Below are positions 51,317 to 59,171 of a stretch of 64,000 bases of DNA, piece after piece. Position numbers and translations under genes: made by a program. Below the pieces are notes generated by a model that was not told the origin of the DNA, ran no database searches, and was given only the letters and a program-made list of their open reading frames with translations. The stretch is from Mycobacterium sp. ACS1612 (lineage in GTDB: Bacteria; Actinomycetota; Actinomycetes; Mycobacteriales; Mycobacteriaceae): the NCBI RefSeq assembly GCF_001667505.1, contig NZ_LZHZ01000061.1:162645-226644 (forward strand), in the 5' to 3' direction. Each line of letters begins with the position of its first letter. Position 1 is the stretch's first letter.

Positions 51317-51826
51317 ATGCCGCGTTCATTCGACATGGCTACCGAATACGGGGGATCCGTCGAACAAGTCCACCAGGCATTCAGCGATGAACAGTATTGG
51401 CTTGCGCGACTGGCCGATTCCGGTGCCGACGACTATTCGCTGGACACCCTGACAGTCGACGACAGGGGCATCGACATCGTCACCACCCAGCGGCTGCGGT
51501 CCGACCGGCTGCCCGCGGTGGTCACCCAGTTCCATCGCGGCGACCTGGCGCTGATCCGCGAGGAGAAGTGGTCGCCGATCCGCGATGCGCGGTCGACCGC
51601 GACCATCGCGCTGACCGTCATCGGGGCACCCGCGACGCTGCACGGCGACGCGGTACTGGTCCCGGTGGACTCGCGCCCGGGTTCGCGGCTGGATTTCCAC
51701 GCCACTGTCCAGGTCAACGTGCCGCTCGTCGGCGGCAAGATCGAGAACTTCATCGGCAGCCAACTGGTCGACCTGCTCATCGCAGAACAGCGGTTCACCA
51801 CGGTGTGGATCACCGAAAATGCGTGA
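51317..51826 (+). CDS. DUF2505 (SRPBCC fold) protein
   Basis: The protein has 169 residues from the ATG at 51317. It matches the DUF2505 group of START/SRPBCC domains (SFDMATEYGGSVEQVHQAFSDEQYW, then RVFTQ-like VTQFHRGDLALIREEKW and VNVPLVGGKIENFIGSQLVDLL). The fold has a hydrophobic cavity that binds a lipid or isoprenoid; no catalytic residue is known. It starts 26 bases from the divergent murB. The equivalent in H37Rv is Rv0481c. Confidence 0.88.
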   Translation: MPRSFDMATEYGGSVEQVHQAFSDEQYWLARLADSGADDYSLDTLTVDDRGIDIVTTQRLRSDRLPAVVTQFHRGDLALIREEKWSPIRDARSTATIALTVIGAPATLHGDAVLVPVDSRPGSRLDFHATVQVNVPLVGGKIENFIGSQLVDLLIAEQRFTTVWITENA

Positions 51827-51942
51827 CCCTTCGGTGAAAATGGACACGTACCGCTGGCAAGGGGCGTTCACCGCTGACTGGATCTCCGAACCCCACTAGA
51901 CCGGTAGGTGCCATCACGCGCGGCACCACGGGTCACAACCGG

Positions 51943-52680
51943 TTGCGCCGCAGCGACCGGTGGCTGGTGCATTCCCGACGGGTGCGCGCGGCCTTGCAGG
52001 CGGCGGCCGACCCGCTGGTGATCGACCTCGGCTACGGCGCGCTACCGGTGACGACGCTGGAGTTGGCCGCGCGGCTGCGCGTGGTACGCGCCGACGTGCG
52101 TGTGGTCGGGTTGGAGATCCACCCGGAGCGGGTGGTAGCCGCGGCCAGCGCTGCGGAAAAGGGCACCGTCGAATTCGGGCTCGGCGGCTTCGAATTGGCT
52201 GGTCGCACACCGGTTCTGGTGCGGGCGTTCAATGTGTTGCGGCAGTACCCGGTGGAGGCGGTGGCCGAAGCGTGGGCGACCATGCAGGCACGCCTGGCAC
52301 CCGGCGGGCTGATCGTCGACGGCACCTGCGACGAGTTGGGCCGCCGCTGCTGTTGGGTGCTGCTCGACGCATCGCGACCGCTGAGCCTGACGCTGGCGTG
52401 CGATCCGTTCGCGATCGAGCGGCCCTCGGATCTGGCCGAGCGGCTGCCCAAGGTGCTGATCCACCGCAACGTCGACGACCAGCCGATCCACTCGCTGCTC
52501 GCGGCTGCCGACCGGGCGTGGGCCAGCGTGGCGGGCCACGGCGTGTTCGGGCCGCGGGTGCGCTGGCGGGCGATGCTGGAACTGCTGCGCAGCGAGGGCT
52601 TCCCCGTCGAGCCACCCCGACGGCGGATGCGCGACGGCGTTCTCACCGTGCCGTGGCCCCTCGTCGCGCCACTAGGCTGA
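51943..52680 (+). CDS. Class I SAM-dependent methyltransferase-like protein (start unclear)
   Basis: The frame from the TTG at 51943 gives 245 residues. The SAM-binding strand reads VIDLGYGALPVTTLELAARL, followed by VVGLEIHPERV (acidic end of strand 2) and VEFGLGGFELAG. The coding look begins earlier: in the same frame, upstream codons from about 51913 read ITRGTTGHNRL and then RRSDRWLVH, which are protein-like, yet no ATG or GTG exists between the in-frame stop at 51835 and 51943. The true start may be non-standard (ATC at 51913) or obscured by a small frameshift. The substrate is unknown; a gene of this kind is not at this place in H37Rv as I recall. Confidence 0.65.
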   Translation: MRRSDRWLVHSRRVRAALQAAADPLVIDLGYGALPVTTLELAARLRVVRADVRVVGLEIHPERVVAAASAAEKGTVEFGLGGFELAGRTPVLVRAFNVLRQYPVEAVAEAWATMQARLAPGGLIVDGTCDELGRRCCWVLLDASRPLSLTLACDPFAIERPSDLAERLPKVLIHRNVDDQPIHSLLAAADRAWASVAGHGVFGPRVRWRAMLELLRSEGFPVEPPRRRMRDGVLTVPWPLVAPLG

Positions 52681-52684
52681 ACAC

Positions 52685-53500
52685 ATGCGAATCGCCCTCG
52701 CGCAGATCCAGAGCAGTACCGAACCGTCGGCCAACCTCGGCCTGGTCGAGGAGTACACCCGGCGAGCCGCCGAGCAGGGCGCCCGCCTGGTGCTGTTCCC
52801 CGAGGCGACGATGTGCCGGTTCGGGGTGCCGCTCGCGCCGATCGCCGAACCGCTGGACGGGCCGTGGGCCACTGGCGTGCGGGCGATCGCCGAACAGACC
52901 GGGGTCGTGGTGGTGGCGGGCATGTTCACGCCGTCCGGGGACGGCCGGGTGACCAACACGCTGATCGCGACGGGCCCCGGCGTCGAGGCGCACTACGACA
53001 AGATCCATCTGTACGACGCGTTCGGTTTCGCCGAATCCGACACCGTCGCGCCAGGCCACGAGCCCGTAATGATCACTGTCGACGGCGTGCACGTCGGGCT
53101 CACCCTGTGCTACGACGTCCGCTTCCCCGAGCTGTACGTCGAATTGGCCGGGCGCGGAGCACAACTCATCACCGTGCACGCCGCGTGGGGCACCGGCCGC
53201 GGCAAGCTGGAGCAGTGGACGCTGCTGGCGCGGGCCCGCGCGATCGACACGACGGGCATCGTCGCCGCGGTCGACCAGGCCTACCCGGGCGACGAACTGG
53301 CCAAGGTCGGACCGGTTGGCGTCGGCGGCAGCGTGGTGGCGTCGGCGATCGGCGAGGTGCTTGCGTCGGCCGGTGCGGATCCGCAGCTTTTGGTGACCGA
53401 TCTCGACCTCGACGCCGCGCAGAAGGCCCGCGAGACGATCGCGGTATTGCGCAACCGCGCGGAGTTCACCCGTCTCGCTAAGGCAGAATCGCTCAGGTGA
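52685..53500 (+). CDS. Nitrilase-superfamily amidohydrolase
   Basis: The protein has 271 residues from the ATG at 52685. The Glu-Lys-Cys catalytic triad is complete: Glu40 (LVLFPEATM), Lys106 (HYDKIHLYDAFGF) and Cys142 (LTLCYDVRFPELY). This matches the Nit1/Nit2-like branch whose members hydrolyse deaminated glutathione or other omega-amides. In a mycothiol organism the natural substrate may differ. Its stop overlaps the next GTG (GTGA). Equivalent to Rv0480c. Confidence 0.92.
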   Translation: MRIALAQIQSSTEPSANLGLVEEYTRRAAEQGARLVLFPEATMCRFGVPLAPIAEPLDGPWATGVRAIAEQTGVVVVAGMFTPSGDGRVTNTLIATGPGVEAHYDKIHLYDAFGFAESDTVAPGHEPVMITVDGVHVGLTLCYDVRFPELYVELAGRGAQLITVHAAWGTGRGKLEQWTLLARARAIDTTGIVAAVDQAYPGDELAKVGPVGVGGSVVASAIGEVLASAGADPQLLVTDLDLDAAQKARETIAVLRNRAEFTRLAKAESLR

Positions 53501-54363
53501 CTGATCCCTGGGCTCGCCCGGCCAACCAGGTCCCGCCCGTCCCACCGCCGCCTCAGCCGCAGTATCCGCAAGGCGCACCCGGTCAGCCGGTACCGCCGCA
53601 GCAGGGGCCGTCGCTGCTGAGCAGGATCGGGAAGCTGTTTCGCGACCCGCTGTCGATCGTCCTGGTGGTCGTCATCGTGCTGGCGCTGACCGCGGCCGGT
53701 CTGCTGGCGGGTGAGCTGTATGCCCGCAGCCGGGCCGATGACATCATCGCCCGCGCAGCGCAGTGCGTCGTGCAGGACAGCGCGTCGGTGTCGTTCGGTG
53801 CGCTGCCGCCGTTCTTGTGGCAGCACATGACCGGCCACTACACGAACATCCACTTCGAGACCGCGGGCAACCAGATCCGTCAGGCCAAGGGCATGAAGGT
53901 CGCGGTGGCGATCGACGACGTGCGACTCGAGGACAGCGGCAACTCCAGCGGGACGATCGGATCGTTGGTCGCGAACATCACCTGGTCGTCGCAGGGCATC
54001 AAGGACACCATCCAGAACGCCATCCCGCTCGTCGGCGCGTTCGTGACGGGGGTTTCGACGAATCCGTCGGCAGGCACCATCGAGTTGCAGGGCGCGTTGG
54101 GCAGCATCACGGCGAAGCCGGCGATCGCGGACAACGGAATCTCGCTACAGGTCACGGAATTGACCGGCCTGGGCTTCACGCTGCCGCGCGAGACGGTGCA
54201 GCCTGCGCTCGACGCGTTCACCGATCAGCTGACCAAGAACTATCCGCTCGGCATCAAGGCCGATTCGGTGCAGGTGACCGATAGCGGTGTGGTGAGCCAG
54301 TTCTCGACGCAGAACGCGTCGATCCCGAAGGGACAACAGGACCCCTGCTTCGCGGGGCTGTAG
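53497..54363 (+). CDS. DUF2993 (LmeA-like) anchored lipid-binding protein
   Basis: The protein has 288 residues starting at a GTG that overlaps the nitrilase stop. A Pro-rich, probably disordered start (about 1-45: VPPVPPPPQPQYPQG) is followed by one membrane segment (LSIVLVVVIVLALTAAGLLAGEL at 50-72) and an external domain with the DUF2993 pattern (VQDSASVSFGALPPFLWQHMTGHYTNIHF, QVTELTGLGFTLPRETVQPALD). LmeA in mycobacteria supports lipomannan elongation in the periplasm; a similar envelope role is inferred. Equivalent to Rv0479c by position. Confidence 0.82.
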   Translation: MTDPWARPANQVPPVPPPPQPQYPQGAPGQPVPPQQGPSLLSRIGKLFRDPLSIVLVVVIVLALTAAGLLAGELYARSRADDIIARAAQCVVQDSASVSFGALPPFLWQHMTGHYTNIHFETAGNQIRQAKGMKVAVAIDDVRLEDSGNSSGTIGSLVANITWSSQGIKDTIQNAIPLVGAFVTGVSTNPSAGTIELQGALGSITAKPAIADNGISLQVTELTGLGFTLPRETVQPALDAFTDQLTKNYPLGIKADSVQVTDSGVVSQFSTQNASIPKGQQDPCFAGL

Positions 54364-54394
54364 TTAACTTCAGTGCGAGCGAATCTCTCGGGGG

Positions 54395-55063
54395 CTATGC
54401 CAGCCCGTCGAGCACCGCGCGCGTGCCCGACAACCCGAGTCGGGTGGCTCCCGCGTCGAGCATCGCAACCGCTACCTCCGCGGTACGGATCCCTCCGCTG
54501 GCCTTGACACCCAACCGGCCCCCCACCGTCTTGGCCATCAGTTCGACCGCACGCACCGAAGCACCGCCGCTGGGATGAAACCCGGTGGAGGTCTTCACGA
54601 AATGGCCGCCGGCGTCCTCCGCGATCCGGCACACGTCGACGAGTCGCTGCTCGCCTGCCAACGCGATCAGCGCAGCCGACTCCACGATCACCTTGAGCAC
54701 GGTGTCGGGAGTGATGGCGTCGGAAACCGTTGCGACGTCATGCTTTACCGCGTCGTAGTCGCCTTCGAGCGCTGCCCCGATGTCGATCACCATGTCGATC
54801 TCACTAGCGCCCGCCGACACCGCCAGCCGGGCCTCTTCGGCCTTGATCGCCGAAGCATGTTTGCCTGACGGGAATCCCACCACCGACGCGACCGTCCCGA
54901 ACGACTTGGCCGTCGACACCATGGTCGGCGACACGCACACCGCGAACACGTCGAGTTCGGCCGCTTCCTGCAGCAGCGCATCGACGTCGGCCTTCGTCGC
55001 TTCGGGCTTGAGCAGCGTGTGGTCGACCATCGCGGCCACCTGGCGGCGACTGTAACTTCCCAC
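54395..55063 (-). CDS. deoC: Deoxyribose-phosphate aldolase
   Basis: The protein has 222 residues from the GTG at 55063, which gives the normal start (SYSRRQVAAMVDHTLLKPEAT) and overlaps the upstream stop codon by one base (TAGTG). The class I Schiff-base Lys157 lies in HFVKTSTGFHPSGG, with Asp94 in MVIDIGAAL. It cleaves 2-deoxyribose 5-phosphate to glyceraldehyde 3-phosphate and acetaldehyde during deoxynucleoside breakdown. It is part of a minus-strand run that begins with hbhA and its upstream genes; the two envelope genes just upstream are not functionally related. Confidence 0.94.
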   Translation of the reverse strand: MGSYSRRQVAAMVDHTLLKPEATKADVDALLQEAAELDVFAVCVSPTMVSTAKSFGTVASVVGFPSGKHASAIKAEEARLAVSAGASEIDMVIDIGAALEGDYDAVKHDVATVSDAITPDTVLKVIVESAALIALAGEQRLVDVCRIAEDAGGHFVKTSTGFHPSGGASVRAVELMAKTVGGRLGVKASGGIRTAEVAVAMLDAGATRLGLSGTRAVLDGLA

Positions 55064-55473
55064 TAGAAGGGTTCTTCGGTGCCGCCGGGGTTGCAGCCTG
55101 CCGCGGTCATCTGCTCCTCGGAGACCTCGTTTCGCCACGGTTCGAGATTCCAGCTGGTCTTGCCGGGCTCGAAGAGTTCGGCGTAATGCCAGTGGCACAG
55201 GAATTGCTCCTTCATGCCCGGCATGTCGGCGTCCGGCGACGCGGTCAGCACTTCGGTCCACGCCTCGGCGGCTTGCGCGTCGGTGTTGGGATCCAGCGAC
55301 ACCTTCCGTGCGGCCGGTGTCGGGTACACCCGCAGGCTGGACAGATCGCCCCATTTGGCCCACTGCACGTGGTCGACGTAGGGCGGGGCGGGCAAGGGGT
55401 CAGCGGACGCGACGGGCGCCAGCAGCAGGGGCGACATCGTGGCCGCTGCGACGGCGGCGAGGACGAGGCGCAC
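55063..55473 (-). CDS. Secreted DUF2599-type protein
   Basis: The protein has 136 residues from the GTG at 55473. A signal peptide (RLVLAAVAAATMSPLLLAPVASA) is cleaved after about residue 25. The mature domain has the conserved text YVDHVQWAKWGDLSSLRVYPT, then QFLCHWHYAELFEPGKTSWNLEPWR and a second cysteine (AAGCNPGG), which fits DUF2599 with one disulfide. The function is unknown; it is secreted or wall-associated. Called Rv0477 in H37Rv. Confidence 0.85.
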   Translation of the reverse strand: MRLVLAAVAAATMSPLLLAPVASADPLPAPPYVDHVQWAKWGDLSSLRVYPTPAARKVSLDPNTDAQAAEAWTEVLTASPDADMPGMKEQFLCHWHYAELFEPGKTSWNLEPWRNEVSEEQMTAAGCNPGGTEEPF

Positions 55474-55477
55474 GCCG

Positions 55478-55759
55478 CTAGCGGGACTTGCCCTGGATTT
55501 CCAGGATCTTGGGCCGGACGTCGACCAGGTAAACCCCCGCAGCGACCGCCGCAATGGCCACCCCGGTGATGCCGAGGACCAAGGCCAGCAGCACGCCCAC
55601 CCCGAGAATCACCAGCCACACCGGCTTCGTCAGCTTGTCGGCGGCGGTGTAGGCGTCTGGCCGCTGCAGTGCGGCGTGGACGAACGCGTAAACGGTCGTC
55701 ACCAACACCGCAATCTGCAAAACAGCGAGGACGTAACCCACTAGGCCTTGAAGCTCCAC
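55478..55759 (-). CDS. DUF2516 small membrane protein
   Basis: The protein has 93 residues with two or three membrane segments (LVGYVLAVLQIAVLVTTVYAF; VWLVILGVGVLLALVLGITGVAIAAVAAGVY) and a short polar C-terminus (VRPKILEIQGKSR). This matches the DUF2516 family of actinobacteria (Rv0476). It starts 87 bases after hbhA's stop on the same strand; a tandem repeat lies in that gap. Its stop is five bases before the DUF2599 start, so the two are coupled. The function is unknown. Confidence 0.85.
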   Translation of the reverse strand: MELQGLVGYVLAVLQIAVLVTTVYAFVHAALQRPDAYTAADKLTKPVWLVILGVGVLLALVLGITGVAIAAVAAGVYLVDVRPKILEIQGKSR

Positions 55760-55790
55760 ATAGCCAGCCTAAGCGGGTTACGTCCCCTGC

Positions 55791-55840
55791 GTCGACTTCT
55801 CGTCTACGACGAGGTGTCGACTTCTCGTCTACGACGAGGT
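55791..55840. repeat. 25-bp tandem duplication with hairpin in each unit
   Basis: Bases 55791-55815 and 55816-55840 are identical 25-mers. Each contains CTCGTC-TAC-GACGAG, a six-base-pair hairpin with a three-base loop. The repeat lies directly after the hbhA stop (55847), between hbhA and the DUF2516 gene. Two hairpins in tandem could attenuate or end hbhA transcription, or just be a slippage product. Confidence 0.8.
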
Positions 55841-55846
55841 CTGAAC

Positions 55847-56452
55847 TTACTTCTGGGTGACCTTCTTGGCTGCGGCCTTCTTGGCAGGAGCCTTCTTGGC
55901 GGGCGCCTTCTTGGCCGGCGCCGCCTTCTTGGCAGGAGCAGCCTTCTGCGCCTTCTTCGGCAACTCGACGCCGACCAGCTTGGCGGCGCGCTCACCGACG
56001 GCGCGGGTCTGCGACGCGACGTTGCCCAGCGCCTCCTGGGTCAGCTCGACGGCCTGGTCCGAGTAGCGCTCGACGCGCTCGCGGCCCTCTTCCAGCGCCG
56101 GGGTGTTGCGAATCCGCTCGAGGGCGGCCTCACCGCGCTCGACGAGGCTGTTGTACCGGGTCTGGGCGGCTTCCGCGTAACTCTCGGCGACCTTGCGGAG
56201 CTCATCGGAGGTCAGCCGCTCACGCAGCTCGCCGAACTGGCCGGGCAGATCCTCCTGCAGCTTGGTCAGGCGAGCACGGCTCTCGTCGACGCGGGCCTGG
56301 GTGTCGGTGCGGGCCTCGCCGGCACGCTCACGCAGGGTGGCGACGATCTCGTTGACCCGCTCCAGGGCGAGGTCGGCGGCGCCGACCGCGGCGAGCAGCG
56401 GAGCCTTCAGGTCGTCGACAGTGGGCTGATTCTTGGCAGTCTTCTTCGCCAT
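55847..56452 (-). CDS. hbhA: Heparin-binding haemagglutinin (HbhA)
   Basis: The protein has 201 residues. A long helical coiled-coil body (residues 25-155, for example TRLRAR-like RVDESRARLTKLQEDL) is followed by a lysine/alanine/proline-rich tail (AAPAKKAAPAKKAPAKK) of about 40 residues. In M. tuberculosis this tail binds sulfated glycans and is methylated; the protein is a surface adhesin and is also tied to lipid storage and cell poles. It follows the XRE regulator gene by 12 bases and is probably co-transcribed with it. Environmental mycobacteria carry a closely similar protein. Confidence 0.94.
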   Translation of the reverse strand: MAKKTAKNQPTVDDLKAPLLAAVGAADLALERVNEIVATLRERAGEARTDTQARVDESRARLTKLQEDLPGQFGELRERLTSDELRKVAESYAEAAQTRYNSLVERGEAALERIRNTPALEEGRERVERYSDQAVELTQEALGNVASQTRAVGERAAKLVGVELPKKAQKAAPAKKAAPAKKAPAKKAPAKKAAAKKVTQK

Positions 56453-56464
56453 AGTTGTTTCCTC

Positions 56465-56935
56465 TCAGTGACTTTCGTAATTCTGCTGAATTTCCAGGAT
56501 CGGTCGGTCTGCGGTCGCTTCAGTCGTCGGCTCCTCACTGACGGCTTCGTTCTGTTGGCCCTCGTTTTGTTGAAGGAATGACGTGTAGACATCGAGCAGC
56601 ACCTGCTTCTGCCGCTCGGTGATCGCCGTGTCGGTGATGATGGCGTCGCGGACCTCGCTCCCCTCGCTGGGCTCGAGGATCCCGGCCCGCACATAGAGCA
56701 CTTCCGCGGACACCCGTAGCGCCTTGGCAATCTGTTGCAGCACGTCTGCCGAGGGTTTCCGCAAGCCCCGCTCGATCTGACTGAGATAGGGATTGCTGAC
56801 GCCAGCCTTCTCGGCCAGCTGCCGCACCGATACCTGCGCTGCTTCGCGCTGCGTTCGAATGAAGGTGCCGATGTCTTGAGCCGCATTCTGAGCTGCGGTG
56901 GACACGACGGCGGCAAGATTCTCATCCTGCGGCAT
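56465..56935 (-). CDS. XRE-family regulator upstream of hbhA
   Basis: The protein has 156 residues. The Cro/CI HTH is at about 22-78 (IGTFIRTQREAAQVSVRQLAEKAGVSNPYLSQIERGLRKPS), with the sensor or dimerising part behind (LYVRAGILEPSEG, ITERQKQVLLDVYTSFLQQ) and an acidic tail. Mycobacterial Rv0474 of this type was reported as copper-responsive; no cysteine or methionine cluster is evident here to support metal binding. It precedes hbhA by 12 bases. An inverted repeat lies in its upstream region (57014-57039). Confidence 0.88.
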   Translation of the reverse strand: MPQDENLAAVVSTAAQNAAQDIGTFIRTQREAAQVSVRQLAEKAGVSNPYLSQIERGLRKPSADVLQQIAKALRVSAEVLYVRAGILEPSEGSEVRDAIITDTAITERQKQVLLDVYTSFLQQNEGQQNEAVSEEPTTEATADRPILEIQQNYESH

Positions 56936-57013
56936 AGCGCTTAGCCCCCTCGGTGTGCGCGGGTATCCCGTTGGGTTGACAACATTGCGACGGAATCAAC
57001 CGTACGACGGGGT

Positions 57014-57039
57014 GCTAACTTTTGCAAGCAGTAGTTAGC
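57014..57039. promoter_or_regulatory. 7-bp inverted repeat upstream of the XRE gene
   Basis: GCTAACT (57014-57020) and AGTTAGC (57033-57039) are exact complements with a 12-base spacer. The element lies 79-104 bases upstream of the XRE start and just after the DUF445 gene stop. It is a candidate operator for the XRE regulator or a terminator for the DUF445 gene. There is no further gene in the 109-base gap. Confidence 0.4.
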
Positions 57040-57044
57040 GCAGG

Positions 57045-58370
57045 TCAGAACAGTAGCTGGGCTACCGAGTAGATGATCAGGCCGGCCAGCGACCCCACCA
57101 CGGTGCCGTTGATCCGGATGAATTGCAGGTCACGGCCGACATGTAGCTCGATGCGTCTGCTGGCCTCGTCGGCGTCCCACCGCTCGATGGTCTCCGTGAT
57201 GATCGCTGTGATCTCCACCCCGTATTCGGAGACCAGGTGTTGGGCCGCCCGCACGATCCAGTTGTCGACCTTGTCGCGCAGATCAGAGTCGTCGCGCAGC
57301 GATTCGCCGATGTGCACCACCGTGTCAGCGATGCGTGTCCTCAGCGCCGACGACGGGTCGTCTACCGATTCCAGAATGATTCGCTTGGCCGCGCTCCACG
57401 CCGTCTCAGCGGCCCTGGCGACCTCGTCCCGCGCCATGATCTGATCCTTGACGTTCTCCGCGCGCTGGATCGTCGCTTCGTCGTGCTGCAGGTCGTCGGC
57501 GAACTCGAACAGGAACCGGGTGGCTGAGCGCCGCAGTTCGTGATCGGGATTGCGCCGGACCTTGTCGGTGAAGTCCATCAGTTCGCGGTGGATGCGGTCA
57601 CCGACGAGGTGGTCGACCCAGCGCGGCGACCACGTCGGCGAATCACGCTCGACGACCCGTTCGATGATGTCGCCCGCGTTCAACGACCACTGGAACGCGC
57701 GGTCAGCAAGCAGTTGCAGCAACGCTTCCTGGCGTCGCTCGGCGAGCAGCGTGGCCAGCACCCGACCGATGGGCGGTCCCCATTGTGGTTCGGCGATGCG
57801 TTTGATGATCATCCGGTCCAGCACGTGCTGCACGTCCTCGTCGCGCAGCATCTCGACCAAAACCCTTAGCACCGTAGATGTTTCGGCGGCCACCCGGTTG
57901 GCGTGCGACGGCTCTGAGAGCCACTTGCCCAGCCGTCCCGCCACTTCGGCGTCGCGCAGCTTGGTCTCCACCACTTCCGCCGACAGGAAGTTCTCCCGCA
58001 CAAAGGTTCCGAGGCCCTCGCCGAGTTGGTCCTTCTTGCGTTTGATGATCGCGGTGTGCGGAATAGGGATGCCGAGCGGGTGCTTGAACAACGCAGTGAC
58101 CGCGAACCAGTCTGCGAGCGCACCGACCATGCCGGCCTCGGCGGCGGCTCGGAGATATCCCACCCACGGCGCGGCGCCGTTCGACTGCGCCCACGTACAG
58201 AGCAGGAAGATCACCGTCGCGCCGAGCAGGAAACTCAGCGCGACGAGCTTCATCCGCCGCAGCCCGCGGCGGCGTTCCGCGTCGGCGATGGTGTCGGCAC
58301 CGGCCAACGACTCAGCGAAGCTGCGGGTCGTGCCCGGGACCGGTCGATGTGCCACTCCTCCATAGTCCAC
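57045..58370 (-). CDS. DUF445 membrane protein
   Basis: The protein has 441 residues starting at a GTG. It has the DUF445 pattern: two membrane helices in the first 90 residues (LVALSFLLGATVIFLLCTWAQSNG, MVGALADWFAVTALF), the text KHPLGIPIPHTAIIKRKKDQLGEGLGTFV, a long cytoplasmic helical part, and one C-terminal helix (GSLAGLIIYSVAQLLF). The family is widespread and of unknown function. Rv0473 is the equivalent. It diverges from the TetR gene at 58461 (90 bases) and runs toward the XRE gene. Confidence 0.85.
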   Translation of the reverse strand: MDYGGVAHRPVPGTTRSFAESLAGADTIADAERRRGLRRMKLVALSFLLGATVIFLLCTWAQSNGAAPWVGYLRAAAEAGMVGALADWFAVTALFKHPLGIPIPHTAIIKRKKDQLGEGLGTFVRENFLSAEVVETKLRDAEVAGRLGKWLSEPSHANRVAAETSTVLRVLVEMLRDEDVQHVLDRMIIKRIAEPQWGPPIGRVLATLLAERRQEALLQLLADRAFQWSLNAGDIIERVVERDSPTWSPRWVDHLVGDRIHRELMDFTDKVRRNPDHELRRSATRFLFEFADDLQHDEATIQRAENVKDQIMARDEVARAAETAWSAAKRIILESVDDPSSALRTRIADTVVHIGESLRDDSDLRDKVDNWIVRAAQHLVSEYGVEITAIITETIERWDADEASRRIELHVGRDLQFIRINGTVVGSLAGLIIYSVAQLLF

Positions 58371-58460
58371 TATGTCGCCGCTGGGCGTTCGTCCCGTACA
58401 GCCCGGTTACACATAAACGCCGTATTATCGAGTCGAACTAGGGAACGGATCACGGCAACA

Positions 58461-59171
58461 GTGGCACAGCAGACTCCGGCTCGGACCGTCAAAACGGATG
58501 GCCGTAAACGACGCTGGCATCAGCACAAGGTCGAGCGTCGCAATGAGTTGGTCGACGGCACCCTCGAGGCGATCCGCCGGCGGGGCAGCAACGTCAGCAT
58601 GGACGAGATCGCCTCCGAGATCGGGGTGTCGAAAACGGTGCTCTACCGCTATTTCGTCGACAAGAACGACCTGACGACCGCGGTGATGATGCGGTTCGCC
58701 CAGACCACTCTGATCCCGAACATGGCCGCGGCGCTGTCGTCGAATCTCGACGGTTATGACTTGACTCGCGAGATCATTCGCGTCTACGTCGAGACGGTGG
58801 CCGCCGAACCCGAGCCATATCAGTTCGTCATGGCGAACAACTCGGCCTCCAAGAGCAAGGCCATCGCCACCTCGGAGCAGATCATCGCGCGGATGCTGGC
58901 GGTGATGCTGCGGCGCAGGATGATGGAGGCGGGGATGGACACCGGCGGTGTCACACCGTGGGCGTATCACACGGTCGGCGGCGTTCAATTGGCCACGCAC
59001 TCGTGGATGAACGACCGCCGGATCTCGGCCGACGAGCTGATCGACTACCTGACGATGCTGTCGTGGAACGCGCTGCGCGGCATCGTCGAGGTGGGCGGTT
59101 CGTTGCAGAAGTTCCGCGAACAGGACCATCCGTCACCGGTTTTACCGCCACAATTACTGGCTCATGAGTAA
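58461..59171 (+). CDS. TetR-family regulator upstream of ppk2
   Basis: The protein has 236 residues from the GTG at 58461. A basic start (RKRRWHQHKVERR) leads into the HTH: VDGTLEAIRRRGSNVSMDEIASEIGVSKTVLYRYFVDKNDL. The rest forms the ligand-binding domain. Equivalent to Rv0472c, a TetR protein. The last bases overlap the PPK2 ATG by eight bases, so both are in one transcript and the regulator may control it. It diverges from the DUF445 gene. Confidence 0.85.
   Translation: MAQQTPARTVKTDGRKRRWHQHKVERRNELVDGTLEAIRRRGSNVSMDEIASEIGVSKTVLYRYFVDKNDLTTAVMMRFAQTTLIPNMAAALSSNLDGYDLTREIIRVYVETVAAEPEPYQFVMANNSASKSKAIATSEQIIARMLAVMLRRRMMEAGMDTGGVTPWAYHTVGGVQLATHSWMNDRRISADELIDYLTMLSWNALRGIVEVGGSLQKFREQDHPSPVLPPQLLAHE

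Noticed and set aside
58026..58460. N-terminal extension of the TetR gene at 58461
   Set aside because: These codons are antisense to the DUF445 gene, and the normal TetR start lies at 58461.
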